This document shows, piece after piece, positions 12,122 to 22,899 of a stretch of DNA of 64,000 nt. Location: positions 179,541,703 through 179,605,702 of the forward strand of contig NC_058519.1 in the NCBI RefSeq assembly GCF_904849725.1. The letters run 5' to 3'. This stretch comes from Hordeum vulgare subsp. vulgare (taxonomy: Eukaryota; Streptophyta; Magnoliopsida; Poales; Poaceae). The notes below the pieces were generated by a model. That model did not search any database. It saw only the letters and a program-made list of their open reading frames with translations, and was not told where the DNA came from. Position 1 is the stretch's first letter. Every line of letters starts with the position of its first letter. The position numbers were made by a program, and so were the translations under genes.

Positions 12122-12916
12122 ATGCCAAGCCCCATTGTCCACAATGAAACCACTACTGCGGACCAAGGAGGTTTTGTAGCCATCCTAGCCAACCTGACCC
12201 ATCGTGCCTTTGCCATGGAGGAGCCTCCGGAGTATGTTGTGTACCAGGAGCACACGAGTGATGTCATCCGTCACTTCTGGGCCATGGTACATATCTACGG
12301 TAGGAGTGTCACCATAGAGCATCCCCATCGGTTCACCGGAAGGACAACTTCCTACCAGCCCGAAGCTATCCAGCTCGTAGCTCGAGAGGCAATAGTTTAA
12401 CTCGAGCACATGTCGCCAAGAGTTAACTGTCGCTCGTTCTACTACTACCCTAGCCGTGAAGGTTATGGTAGGCCGCTCCAAATCGCCAGCGAAGACCATG
12501 AGACCGACCCCGCCTTGTTGCACCTTGTGCACTACCTGATAGCGCAAGAGGCACTGTACGACCAGGTAACCCTCGACCTACTTGCATCTCGTGAAGAGCT
12601 GGCCCATCTTGAGCCAAGGAGGAGAGGAGTGGAGCCCAGCACCCGCAACCCTGTACTGCTATTTGGGAGGGCGATTGAGCTCCAGAGGTCTGTCCCAGTT
12701 GTCGACCCGAATCATGAGCCTATCTCCCCTGAGGAGCTTTGCCGCATTTTGGGCATTACCTCCAACGGAACGGTAGCCACAACACCCCGCAATGGACACC
12801 ACCGCTACCCTAGCCTTGTAGCTCCACCTCCTTCCCCGAGCAATCGTGACGTCGTGGTTCCAGCAAACTCGACGTTCGCAAGACCCGCCCACCTAGATGT
12901 GAACGAAGTAGACTAA
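12122..12916 (+). pseudogene. orf0-like accessory protein, first copy in E (one stop)
   Basis: An ATG at 12122 opens a frame that runs to a stop at 12914-12916 (264 codons), interrupted by a single in-frame TAA at 12398-12400. No nucleic-acid-binding knuckle, protease, RT or integrase motif is present. Visible features are a beta-rich N-terminal half, a helix with AIQLVAREAI, a FYYYPSR motif, then DPALLHLVHYL and a charged helical stretch, and a Pro/Ser-rich end. The same order (Ala-rich helix, aromatic-x-P, DPxL helix) recurs in the second copy at 13345 and in T at 33791. Function is unknown. An extra frame upstream of gag is known from RIRE3-type plant gypsy elements (orf0, from recall); here gag is gone and only this frame remains. 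Confidence 0.65.
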
Positions 12917-13210
12917 GCCATAACCCCGCCTTAGTGTTCTCTTGCGTGTAATGTATGAATTGGTATTATCGTAAAATAAATGTGCAAGTTTTTTGTACCA
13001 TTATTTTTATAAGTACCACTAATAGCGATGTCTATGTGCTTAGGGGCCGTCTAGCTTATAGTTGGGCGTAACCACGAGAAGCCGGTTTCCAGCTTACCAC
13101 CACAGTAATATGTCACATTTCGTGGACTAGTATCTATGGCCTTGACCAAACCACGCCCGAGCAGAGCCAACCACCAAGACCAACCGAAGACTTGCACCCT
13201 AACCCCGCCC

Positions 13211-13217
13211 TATTTAA
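13211..13217 (+). promoter_or_regulatory. Possible internal TATA box before the second orf0-like copy
   Basis: TATTTAA follows a C-rich stretch and lies about 130 bases before the second frame. A pyrimidine-rich CATCCCTCACC follows about 30 bases downstream. This could be an internal promoter, but there is no second copy to test it against. Confidence 0.25.
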
Positions 13218-13344
13218 GAGCCATCCAGTGATTTCCCCAGCATCCCTCACCTGGTGCCCTACATTCACAGCCTTTTGCCATGCTACCCCAAGGGAGTTAC
13301 CTCAGAACTCCGGATGCAACTCCGGGCAGTTTTGTTAAGATATT

Positions 13345-13888
13345 GTGGGATTTTACCTGCAGTACCATGGGTTCTCCCCTTCCATCCCAGTAGAGATGTT
13401 CAAGTCGAGGATCACTTCCACTACCTCGAAATATTGGGAAGTTGTGCACATTTTCCCAGTGAACCCTAACCAAGACCCCACGGAAGTGTGCTTCAGTGGA
13501 AAATCTATGCCTACCCTAGGAATGGCCATAGAGGTTGCTGCCTACAAAGTGATCACTCGTCTTCGATTTGCAGTACCATATGCCTGTGAAAGGGTGTACT
13601 CTTATTTTCCGAGCCGTGCAGTGCCCGGAGGAGCAGCATCTTTTGCACGAACCAATTCAGAGAGACCCCGTGTTGATTAGGCTCATGCAGTATGTCATCA
13701 CTCAAGAGCGCTTGACACAACACGTGATGGATTTCCTCCAAACCCTCGCTGTCCAAAACCTTGAGATCGCCATTGGCAAACCCCTAAGGATAGACCGAGC
13801 AGGACACATTCCGCGAGTCCTCCAACCGCTCGCCCCTAAAGACGAAGTAGATATTCCACTGCCAGGAATATTCCCTCATGACCGTTAG
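13345..13888 (+). pseudogene. orf0-like accessory protein, second copy in E (frameshifted)
   Basis: The frame entered at 13345 (a GTG, so the true start is uncertain) carries an Ala-rich helix (AIEVAAYKVITRL) and a YSYFPSR motif. It then loses frame near 13615. The next frame continues with DPVLIRLMQYV and a helical stretch and ends at 13886-13888. Order and motifs match the first copy at 12122, so this is a diverged tandem duplicate. The flank after both copies also shares a TTGCGTGT block (near 12943 and 13899). The protein is now broken. Function is unknown. Confidence 0.55.
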
Positions 13889-14253
13889 ATTTTTCTTTTG
13901 CGTGTTCCGTAGATGCCTTGTTGTATCTGCTAGTATGGTTATGATTGTGTGATGTGATGGTTGTACCTTACCCTGTAAATTATTGCATGCACGTGTTCTA
14001 TTTTAGTTGTGGGAATTGCTACGACTTTTACCTTGGATTGTTTTTCTTAGAACGATCCTTGTGTGATTATTTTCTTTAATACCACTATTGCGGCAAAACT
14101 CTTTTTCAAAAAATATTTTATTTTCACGCCAACCAGCTCACAACCACACTCACTCTGCCAATGCACTAAGGACAGAGCCACACACACCTAACACATAGCT
14201 AATCACCTCGCTAATAGCATAGTCTTTCCCAAATGAATACACTGTGGGTGTTT

Positions 14254-14706
14254 TTATTTTTTGCAAAAGCCATGCATTTTTGCGCACGCATAGTCTTCGT
14301 GTCCCTCGCCACTACGGAGAGCCACCACCTGAGCAACAGCATCGCGACGATCATCCTGGATCATCACGCATAGGAGCATTGAGAACCCGATCAGCACTGC
14401 CATTCCTCCAGCCAGCAGGATTATCAGCCACCCCGGGTGCTCATCCAACACTGGAGCCTCGCTTTGAGCTTGTGCTAGCAAAGAGGAAGAGGACGATGAA
14501 GCAGGAGGAGTGAGGCCAAGTGTGAGGTAGAGGAGAGAACGACGTGGTCGTTTTATAGCCTCAGATCTGTGTGCGATAGACGCCGTACACCAGCATCGCT
14601 CATCGCTCGATCGCCGGTGTTCGGAAACGAATCCGTGAGCAGTGCCGGCAAAGCGCTGGCCCGCGATGCGAGTGCACGCTGCGCCGGCAGCTAGCACACT
14701 GCACAC
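14254..14706 (-). pseudogene. Antisense frame with a membrane segment in E
   Basis: A minus-strand frame of 150 codons ends with TAA at 14254-14256. Only the part downstream of the TATA box at 14557 is likely to matter (about 14530 to 14254). It encodes a Ser/Pro/Ala-rich stretch, then a strongly hydrophobic run of about 23 residues beginning GWLIILLAGGM, then an acidic/basic tail. No ATG precedes the hydrophobic run in frame after the TATA box; the first is inside it. Either the start was lost, a non-ATG start is used, or this is a captured exon. Base composition is richer in GC than the flanks. I do not recognise the protein. Antisense frames near the 3' LTR are known in some plant gypsy elements such as maize Grande (recall). 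Confidence 0.35.
14551..14557 (-). promoter_or_regulatory. Antisense TATA box in E interior
   Basis: The minus strand reads GGCTATAAAACGACC. Farther upstream on that strand (14826-14847) is a TGGGCCC and CACCTGTCAG context typical of grass gene promoters. This supports an antisense promoter directed at the frame ending at 14254. Confidence 0.4.
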
Positions 14707-15120
14707 TACCAGGGTACGATCCCAAACGCCTACGCGCTAGACAGCGCACGTGGAGAAAGCAGCAGAAAGCGCGCGAGAGAGAGAGAGAGGAGAGAAGAGA
14801 GCCGAAGCAAGAAGAAGAGACTCACAATGGGCCCTGGGTCCACCTGTCAGCGAAAGAGAGCAGTGTGCACTCGGGTACAGCAAGCACAATTCCGAAATTG
14901 AAAATTTTCCTTTTTTGAAAATTTTGTCGTAGCCATTTGTAGCACACATCGTTTTCCCCAACCGTGGCAATAGTGTGTAGCCCCTGTACCACACCACAGT
15001 TGCACCAATTATCATTTCTACTGTAACCTCGTAGAGTAATTATTTTCGTGTAGATACTCTAGTGTGGCAGGAGTTCATACTTTGCAACGTCCCTAGAAAA
15101 TCTCGAGAACATGATTTTTC

Positions 15121-15137
15121 TTAAGGGGAGTAGAATT
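15121..15137 (+). other. Polypurine tract of E
   Basis: TTAAGGGGAGTAGAATT lies directly before the 3' LTR. Upstream, 15099-15118 reads like a decayed form of the ATCTCG...CGAGAT palindrome found at the same place in T and C. Confidence 0.7.
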
Positions 15138-15470
15138 TGTAACACTCCAAAATTTTGGTCATGATTTTTACCTATTTAAAATTGGCCTTGGCAAATTAAA
15201 AAAATATTTTTGGGTTTTCTGTTGTTCTCAGACCCCTTCCTTGTTTTATTTTATAAAAACATTTCTTTCTTAGGTAGGAGTTTTTGAAAGATATTATTTG
15301 ACTTGAGTGTTACCTCAATTTTTTTTATTTCCAAGTCAAATGAAGGCATTTTTGTATATATTTTCTTTAGAGTTCATTTATTCAAAAACTTACTTCTAAG
15401 GCCTGATTTGAACTACTACCATTTTATTTTTCCTTTTAAAAACTTCCACAAAAACTTGGAAATGACCTAG
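15138..15470 (+). mobile_element. 3' LTR of E, proximal segment
   Basis: It starts TGTAACACTCCAAAATTTTG and matches 7714-8058. It breaks at CCTAG (15466-15470), where T was inserted; the LTR resumes at 38426. Confidence 0.85.
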
Positions 15471-18400
15471 TGTCGGGACCCCGATCCTAAGCCATAGGAA
15501 TCCATCCTGTAACACATCGCATCCCCTTGCGGTCTCATGCACGGTTAACTCCACGGCTGCAGCCTTACCTTAGCCGGGACCGTTTGCGTCTTTTGACTCA
15601 CGTATGCAATAGTGTCGCTAGCATTCCAATGTCAAAGAACCTGGATCGACAAGTCTAGTCATAAACCAAAGTGGCAGTACCGCACAAGGACAGACATACA
15701 TGACCCAACAAAGCAGGTGTCGGTCACCAGCGAGTGTAGACAAGTCGTAGCAAGCTACAAGGACTCCATTACATCGCGTGACATTTCCCCAAAGGGGACA
15801 GACACAACAGCTAAGAAGGACACATGCCGGTCAACCAATGTGTCTGGAGCAGTAGCGAACTACCAGGGCTCGTTGGTTCACAAAGGGGCATTTCCTTGTA
15901 AGGAGTGCTACTAAAGTTCACGACTAGGTAATCGAACCCCATACATATCAAGTACGACACACGTACGCATGGCATACCGATATGTATAGATACATCGATG
16001 GCATCACAACATAACCATAAACATACAAGCTTTATTTAAGAGGCTCAGAAGAGCCACACACATAATATTACACAGTAAGGGTCTCACGACCCATAATATC
16101 AGTCATTCAGTTACAAGCCAGCGGAAGAGTTTAAAACTGTCTGAGTACAGACATGTGCAACTATAAGGCACATGGCCTGACTATACTACAGACCCAACCT
16201 AGGGCCAGATCGTAGCTGGGACACCAGCTACTCGTCGTCGTCGATGTCTACGAAGAACCCTCCATTAGGGTCATTAGCAACCTCTGCAACATTTCTTAAG
16301 CAAACATGAGTACGGAGGTACTCAGCAAGACTTTAGGATAACTATCTACTCATGCAAAGTATCAATAAGGTATTGTGGGGTTTCATGCAGGAAGCCAGCA
16401 TTTGACTCGTGGCTAGACAACTTGCATTTTAAAATAATTTTGACAACTTGATTTCTCGCACACGAGTCCACTAACACCACAACAATACACCATCGTGGAA
16501 TCATTCCGTCTCCATACGGAAATGCCGTCCACGACACTCACGCTTATCTTGACAATTTTATGAGTAGCCATTTAAGTTATCTATGAACAACATATGTCTC
16601 CAAGTAGTCCATATCCGCGGACGCGGCTATTCGAGTAGATCATAACCCTGCAGGGGTGTACTTCGTCACACACGCTCTCGCCACTTATCGCCGTGTGCAC
16701 GTCATGCACCTCGGCAACCTTCAAGCGGAAGCCCAGCGAGGGAGTCGGCCACGACCGTTAACCACACTAGTACCTAGTCCAGGTTTATCGCCTATCTGAG
16801 AGTAACCCGTACGGAAGTCTGGCCGAGGTTTCCGCCACGGCCTCAAATGATGTGCGCAGGGTTCCCAAGCCCACCATCCGGGTGCCACTTGGTACACCGT
16901 GCCACTGCCTACCGCATCATAGCCCACCTCTCAGGTCAGCACTATGCACGGCCTCCAGCATGACTATAAACACCAGAAACTACTTGCAACTCCTCGACCG
17001 AGTACTAAGCGATTAATAAGTCGAGAGGGTCAATTAAGTATCCCAACGTGTGGTAGTATCTAGTCTTGGATTACATACACGGAACTCGGTTCCTAAGGAC
17101 GGTTCCAATGAAACAACCCACCATGTACTCCTACACAGCCTTTCACCGGTACCTTTACCAAATCAGGTTCAACACACAACCTTTGCTTATCGAACACATT
17201 CTCACAATTCTGTTCATCTCCCAGATGACAGACCATACACAACTCTAAGCATAGCATGCATAGCAGGATAAGGCACATCATGGCTCAAGCAACTACCAGG
17301 TATGCTAGGTTGCAAGGTTCGGCTATTTACTGTGACAAGGTTAGGTCATGCAAAGGAAGTGGGTTCAACTAACGTGGCAAAAGCAGTTGAAGCATTTGAT
17401 CCTAATGCAATAAGTAAGTGCACGAGCAAGAACATGGGATTTATCGGGATGATCAAAATGGTTGCTTGCCTTGTTGCTCAGAGGAGTGACAATATCCGTC
17501 AGACGGATATTCGGTGGAATCCGGGGGAGCGGAGCCTACCGAAAGGAATGACAACAATCAATAACAAACATATGCAATCAAGATGATGCATGAGCATGGC
17601 ATGAGGATGCAAGGTGATATACTATTATAACTAACATGTATTAGGTTTGAAGTTGATTTGAATCATATTCAGATATCACTTCAAACGAGGTATTCTCGGA
17701 TACCATTTTAATTGATTCGACCCGATGCTTAGATCAACTTGATGTTAACATGCATGGGATAACATGTTAAGTTGCTGATTTGTAATTAGAACAATGTTTG
17801 ATCATATCATTCATAATGAACTTTAAATATTTTCCAAATTCCATTTATAAAGTATTTATAAGAATTGACTTATCCATTAAACTACATGTTTGGGTTCTAT
17901 AACATTTTCAAACATGTTTGAAAATGGCATATTCAGATTCCTTGAATTTTTCTGATACTTCTTCATATATAAATTATTTTCATTGGAGTTAAAGATTAAT
18001 TTCTATGAATTTTTGAAGTTTTAAACATTTCTGGAATTATTTTCATACTGGAAAATCCTTTTACTGCATCAGCAGGTCCAACTGGCCGTTGAAAGTCAAA
18101 CCTGACCAGTGGGACCCAGTGTTCAGTGTCTCTGATCAGTTTTAGATTAATATTAAACTTATTTAGCTGATTAATCTTACTGGACCCACATGTCAGTGTC
18201 TTATTAACTTATTTGATTTTATTTTTATTATTCCTAAACTCCCAGAGGCTGGCCCCACACGTCAGTGGCTCAGGCCAGCTGAGATCCACCGGCGGCGAGG
18301 TCGTCCTCGCCGGCGAGGAGCCTCCGGCGAGCACTAGTACGTCGGAGGGGCTCGGAAACGGCGCACAGGGGGCCAAACTCGGCGCGGAGAGCACCAGAAG

Positions 18401-19656
18401 AACGACACTTCTCCCGCGGGATCATTTTTGCACTTGGCTGGGGCTGATCTGGCCGGAGATGACGCCGGCGACGAGCTTGGCGGCGGCCAAAGTTCGGGCG
18501 TCATCGAGGTCATCGAAACAGAGGGAGCTACACACGGAACTCAGCTCCTACGACACCTACGCGACGACCTGAAGCTACTGGTGGCCTCAGAAGGACGAGC
18601 TGATCACCGGAGGGCTACCGGCGACGAGCTCCCGCGGCAGATCTCGTCGGGATCCGATGGAACTAGGCCTAGAGGAGGGGATCGACGGGGAGATCTTAGG
18701 GGAAAGATGCGCAAGCTCACGAGGAGTGCAGTGGTGGCGCTAGCTTGCTCGGGGACGGCCTGGAGAGGAAGAACGCCGGCGACGAAGTTCGGTGACCCGA
18801 GGAAGAAGACGACTGCGTCTCGTCGTTTCACTGCGTCTCGGCGTCGGGCTCGTGGCTAGAAAGCTTCAGGGAGTTGCGGCGGACCTATTGCGCGGCTCAG
18901 TAGGGAGAGAGGAAGGCTAGAACAACGGCGAGCTCGAGCTCTGCTCGGGCTCCAATGGCGGCAGAAAGAAACGAGGCAGAGGGGGAGAATGGGCACGGGG
19001 ATGGATAGCTACGAGCTCGGGGAGGTTATCCCCGTGCTTGCCAGCGCGAAGCGGCAGCCAGGCAGCCAGGGAGCTGCGTGGAGGCGCGCGGCGACGCGGC
19101 GGCCACCTCCTGCTCCTACTGGCGAGGAGGAAGACGACAGGAGGAGCTGGGCTGGGCCAGGTAAGCGTCAGGTAAGAGTTTTCCCATTTTTTTCTGATTT
19201 GTTTCTGTTTTGCTATTTCATTAACTTGCTATTTATTTCAGCTCCCAAATAGTTTGTAAAAACTATTTTAAAGACACCAGAATATTTGTTGGAATATTTC
19301 CAACCATTCCCAAAGTTTTCAATATTTTTGTAAGTTTAAAGTTTCTGATTTCAAATTTAAAACTTGAAACCAGTAGCTTTTTGCATTTATTTAAAAATGC
19401 TTAAAGTGTCAAGAAAAGGTTTTCTTCATTTCTTATATACTTTCATAATTTATCAGAAAGATTGAACTTCTCTTGAGGCCATTTTGGGTTCATTGATTTT
19501 TTTAACTAGTTTGAATTTTCCCTTATTTTGAGAAGTGGCTAGGTTTTTAGAATTTTCCTTCACCACTTGCTTTGTTCTTGTTGAAAATTTCTTAGATGCA
19601 ATGCAAAGAAAACATGAGCACAAAACTAACTTGCTTAAGGTGTCAGGGATGTGACA
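15471..19656 (-). mobile_element. 3' LTR of T
   Basis: On the minus strand it starts TGTCACATCCCTGACACC (19656) and ends GGATCGGGGTCCCGACA (15471), 4186 bp. It matches 34229-38425 along its whole length. The GC-rich part at 18250-19170 produces several open frames on both strands; they are shared by both LTRs simply because the LTRs are duplicates, and none has a recognisable product. Confidence 0.85.
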
Positions 19657-19670
19657 ACTCACCCCCACTC
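19657..19670 (-). other. Polypurine tract of T, within the pol frame
   Basis: The minus strand reads GAGTGGGGGTGAGT directly before the 3' LTR. The pol frame runs through it (coding Ser-Gly-Gly-Glu) and stops at 19645-19643, inside the LTR. Confidence 0.75.
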
Positions 19671-19673
19671 AAA

Positions 19674-19693
19674 AGAATCTCGTCCCGAGATTT
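19674..19693 (-). repeat. Palindrome next to the polypurine tract of T
   Basis: AATCTCG and CGAGATT are perfect 7-bp inverted arms separated by three bases. A similar palindrome occurs before the polypurine tract of C (8-bp arms, 58356-58375) and, decayed, of E (15099-15118). Confidence 0.7.
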
Positions 19694-20290
19694 AGAAGTC
19701 ATCGGGTATAACGCAGGATACTCAAGTCGGAGACGATCCTCTCTTTCCCAAGTTGCCTCCTTTTCAGAATGATTTGACCATTGAACTTTAATAAACTTGA
19801 GGTTTCGACGTCGAGTGGTACGCTCAGCTTGATCAAGAATACGCACGGGGTATTCTCGGTATGAAAGGTAATCTTGGAGATCAAGCGTTTCGTGGTCCAC
19901 TTCACGGATAGGATCCGAAAAGCAACACCTGAGTTGCGAGACGTGGAAGACATCATGAACCTTGGAAAGATGCGGAGGAAGTTCCAACTAGTAGGCAACT
20001 TCTCCTCATTTGGCAAGAATGCGAAAAGGACCAATGTAACGAGGAGCCAACTTGCCCTTGATACCGAATCGATGGGTACCCTTCAAAGGTGTAACCCGAA
20101 GGTAAGCCTTCTCGTCAACTTCAAAGGTCACAGCCTTATGATGACGATCATATTGGCTCTTTTCACGAGACTGGGCTGTTTTCAACTTTTCACGAATAAT
20201 GCGAACCTGCTCTTCTGCATCCTGGATCATATCCGGGCCAAAGAGTTGCCTCTCTCCGGTTTCTGACCAATTAAGAGGTGTTCGACATCT

Positions 20291-21100
20291 TCATCCATAG
20301 AGAACTTCAAAAGGAGCTTTGCCCAAGCTTGATTGATAACTATTGTTATAAGCGAATTCGGCGAATGGAAGGCACTTGTCCCAATTCATACCGAACGATA
20401 TAACACAAGCTCGGAGCATATCTTCTAGGATTTGATTCACTCTTACTACTTGACCACTTGATTGGGGATGGAAAGCAGTGCTAAAAGATAAGTGAGTCCC
20501 CATGTCATTCTGAAAACTTTCCTAGAAGCAAGAAGTAAAGATACTCCCACGGTCCGAGTTAATCTCCAGGGGAACACCATGAAGAGACACTATTCGAGAG
20601 ATATATAACGCTGCTAGCTGGCTAGCTGTTATACTCTCACGAACGGGAAGAAAATGAGCCACTTTGGAAAGACGGTCAATGACCACAAAGATAGCATTAT
20701 TTACTTTCTTGGTCTTGGGAAATCCGGTAATGAAATCCATGCTAACTTTATCCCATTTCCATTCAGGAATAGCTAGAGGTTGAAGGGTGCCAGCAGGCCT
20801 TTGATGTTCTGCCTTAACTCGACGACAAACGTCGCAGTTAGCAACGAACTCAACAATTTCTCTCTTCATCCTGGTCCACCAGAACCTCTGGCGTAGGTCC
20901 TGATACATCTTAGTACTACCGGGATGGATGGTGAGAGGAGAGTCATGAGCCTCCTTAAGGATCAATTGCCGCAGACGTTTGCTCTTAGGAACCACTAAAC
21001 GGTTCTGAAAGAACACAACACCTTTCTCATTGATGGAGAAATCCCTAGCGTTACCGCTAGCAATATTCTCCTTGATCCGGATATACCCTTATCATAAGCC
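20291..21100 (-). pseudogene. Integrase domain of T, catalytic Glu lost
   Basis: The zinc finger is complete: H24, H31, C61 and C64 of the frame starting at 21016, spacing H-x6-H-x29-C-x2-C. The core shows the first Asp in MDFITGFP and the second in NSDRGSIF. In the third motif (GQVVRVNQ) the position normally holding the catalytic Glu is Val. A TAG at 20522-20524 and a TGA at 20291-20293 interrupt the frame. The enzyme would not join DNA even if translated. Confidence 0.8.
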
Positions 21101-21227
21101 TTCACGGCTATGATTTGATCCCTAAGAGTAGGCTTCGCCACCAGGGTAGAAAGGAATCCTTGAGGAACAATATGAAGATTCATCTTCCGAAATTCCTCAT
21201 AGAGATGTGGTTGACCTTGTTGTAGCA

Positions 21228-21625
21228 TCAAATTGTTACAATAACATTGGCCTTCCCCGGGGTGTAAGTTATCCCTAAGTCGTAATCCGAGATCAACTCA
21301 ACCCACCGTCTTTGCGTGAGATTCAAATCCGGCTGGGTGAAGATATATTTCAGACTTTGGTGATCAGTGAATATTTCACAACGATTACCCAGAAGGTAAT
21401 GTCGCCAGGTTTTTAGTGCATGGACCACAGCTGCAAGCTCAAGGTCATGTGTGGGATAATTATCCTCATGTGGACGCAACTGTCGAGATGCGTATGCGAT
21501 CACATGACGATCTTGCATGAGAATGCAACCTAATCCTTGTCGCGAGCCGTCGCAATAGATAACAAAGTCCTTAGAAAAATCTAGTGGTAGCAACACAGGT
21601 GCGGAAGTCAGTCGTCTTTTCAGTT
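21228..21625 (-). pseudogene. RNase H domain of T
   Basis: The frame includes the YCDGS motif with the first catalytic Asp near 21551, the [10 protein letters not shown] helix with the Glu, and the TDHQSL motif. It ends abruptly after TPGKANV, where the usual linker motif before the integrase is missing. A deletion of about 30 bases is the simplest explanation. Confidence 0.8.
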
Positions 21626-21684
21626 CCTGAAAACTATGCTCACACTGTGGTGTCCACTCGAACTTTTTATCCTTCTTGATCAGT

Positions 21685-22460
21685 TAGAGGTTTTGCAACC
21701 TTGGAGAAATTCTCGACAAAGCGGCGACAATAGCTCGCTAGACTAAGAAAACTCCTAACTTGCTTAATTGATTCAGGTTGAGTCCAATCAATGACAGCTT
21801 GAACTCTCTCGGGATTGACAGCAATACCCTTACCAGAGATTACGTGACCTAGATAGGTCACTTCTGGTAACCAAAATTCACATTTTGAAAACTTGGCATA
21901 AAGGCGATGCTCTCGAAGTTTCATCAATACCAGCCTTAGATGCTCGACATGTTCTTGTTCGTTCTTCGAGTAGATGAGAATATCATCGAGGTATACCACG
22001 ACAAATTTATCCAAATACTCCATGAAGATTGAATTCATCAGACGAGAGAAGGTGGCTGGGGCATTGGTTAAACCGAAGGACATGACGGTGTACTCGTATT
22101 GGCCATAACGAGTAACAAAAGCCGTTTTTGGAATGTCCCATTCTTGATCTTGATTTGATGGTATCCCAACCTCAAATCCATTTTGGAGAAGACTGAGTAT
22201 CCAGCGAGCTGATCATACAGATCGTTAATCCTGGGGAGCGGATACTTGTTCTTTATGGTGACCAGATTAACTGGTCGGTAATCTACAACCATCCGATCCG
22301 TTCCGTCTTTCTTCTTGATGAAGAGGACGGGGCAAGCCCAAGGAGAAGAGCTAGGACGAATGAAACCTTTATTCAAGGCCTCATCTAGTTGCTTCTTAAG
22401 TTCGGCTAGCTCCAGGGGTGCCATCTTATATGGTCTTCTGGCTATTGGGACAATTCCCGG
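21685..22460 (-). pseudogene. Reverse transcriptase domain of T
   Basis: The domain begins near 22460 with the RPYKMAP region and continues through the IKKKDG and VVDYRPVN motifs. The frame shifts near 22075. The second frame holds [10 protein letters not shown], the catalytic YLDD at 21993-21982 and the LGHVIS motif. It shifts again near 21680, just before the RNase H linker. All key acids of the active site are present; only the frame is lost. Confidence 0.85.
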
Positions 22461-22899
22461 AACAAGATCTATCACAAACTCTACATCTCTGTCAGGTGGA
22501 ATTCCTAGCAGTTCCTCTGGAAAAACATCCGGGAAGTCACGGACTACCGGAATGTCTTCAAGTTCCGGAAGAGGGTTGGCATTTAATGAATAGAGTTGGC
22601 ATTTGGCAACCCGAGTAGACACATTTACTATCTCACCCGAGGGATGGGTAAGCTGGACATTTCTAGAATGAGTATCAATCTTGGCATAGTGAGCTGACAT
22701 CCAGTCCATACCCAAGATGATATTAATATCCGAAGATTTCAAGGCTACCAATGAGGCTAGAAAAACTAGCCTGTCTACTAGAAATTCATTGTCATAGGTT
22801 ATCCTAGAGGTTTGCCATTTTCTACCAGGAGTTTGGACAACCAATGGAATTGGCATATCACAAAAAGACATGTTATGCAACTGTGCATAACTTTCTGAA

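Larger units (their letters stand above)
19643..20230 (-). pseudogene. Integrase C terminus and chromodomain-like end of T
   Basis: After the KGTHRFGIKGKLAPRYIGPF motif (integrase GPY/F-type end) come TGA at 20006 and TAG at 19988. The frame continues with HVSQLRCC and then a stretch matching the chromodomain pattern (VQWSNHSEKEATWERED). Chromodomains steer chromovirus integrase to particular chromatin. The frame ends inside the 3' LTR. Confidence 0.75.

Noticed and set aside
12185..12547. A 120-codon minus-strand frame
   Set aside because: Antisense shadow of the accessory frame at 12122-12916.
18209..18859. Open frames of up to 143 codons, repeated at 36976-37626
   Set aside because: GC-rich part of the T LTRs. 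Conservation is trivial because the LTRs come from one template, and no domain is visible.
22315..22618. Plus-strand frames over the T protease/RT region
   Set aside because: Shadows of the minus-strand gag-pol frame.
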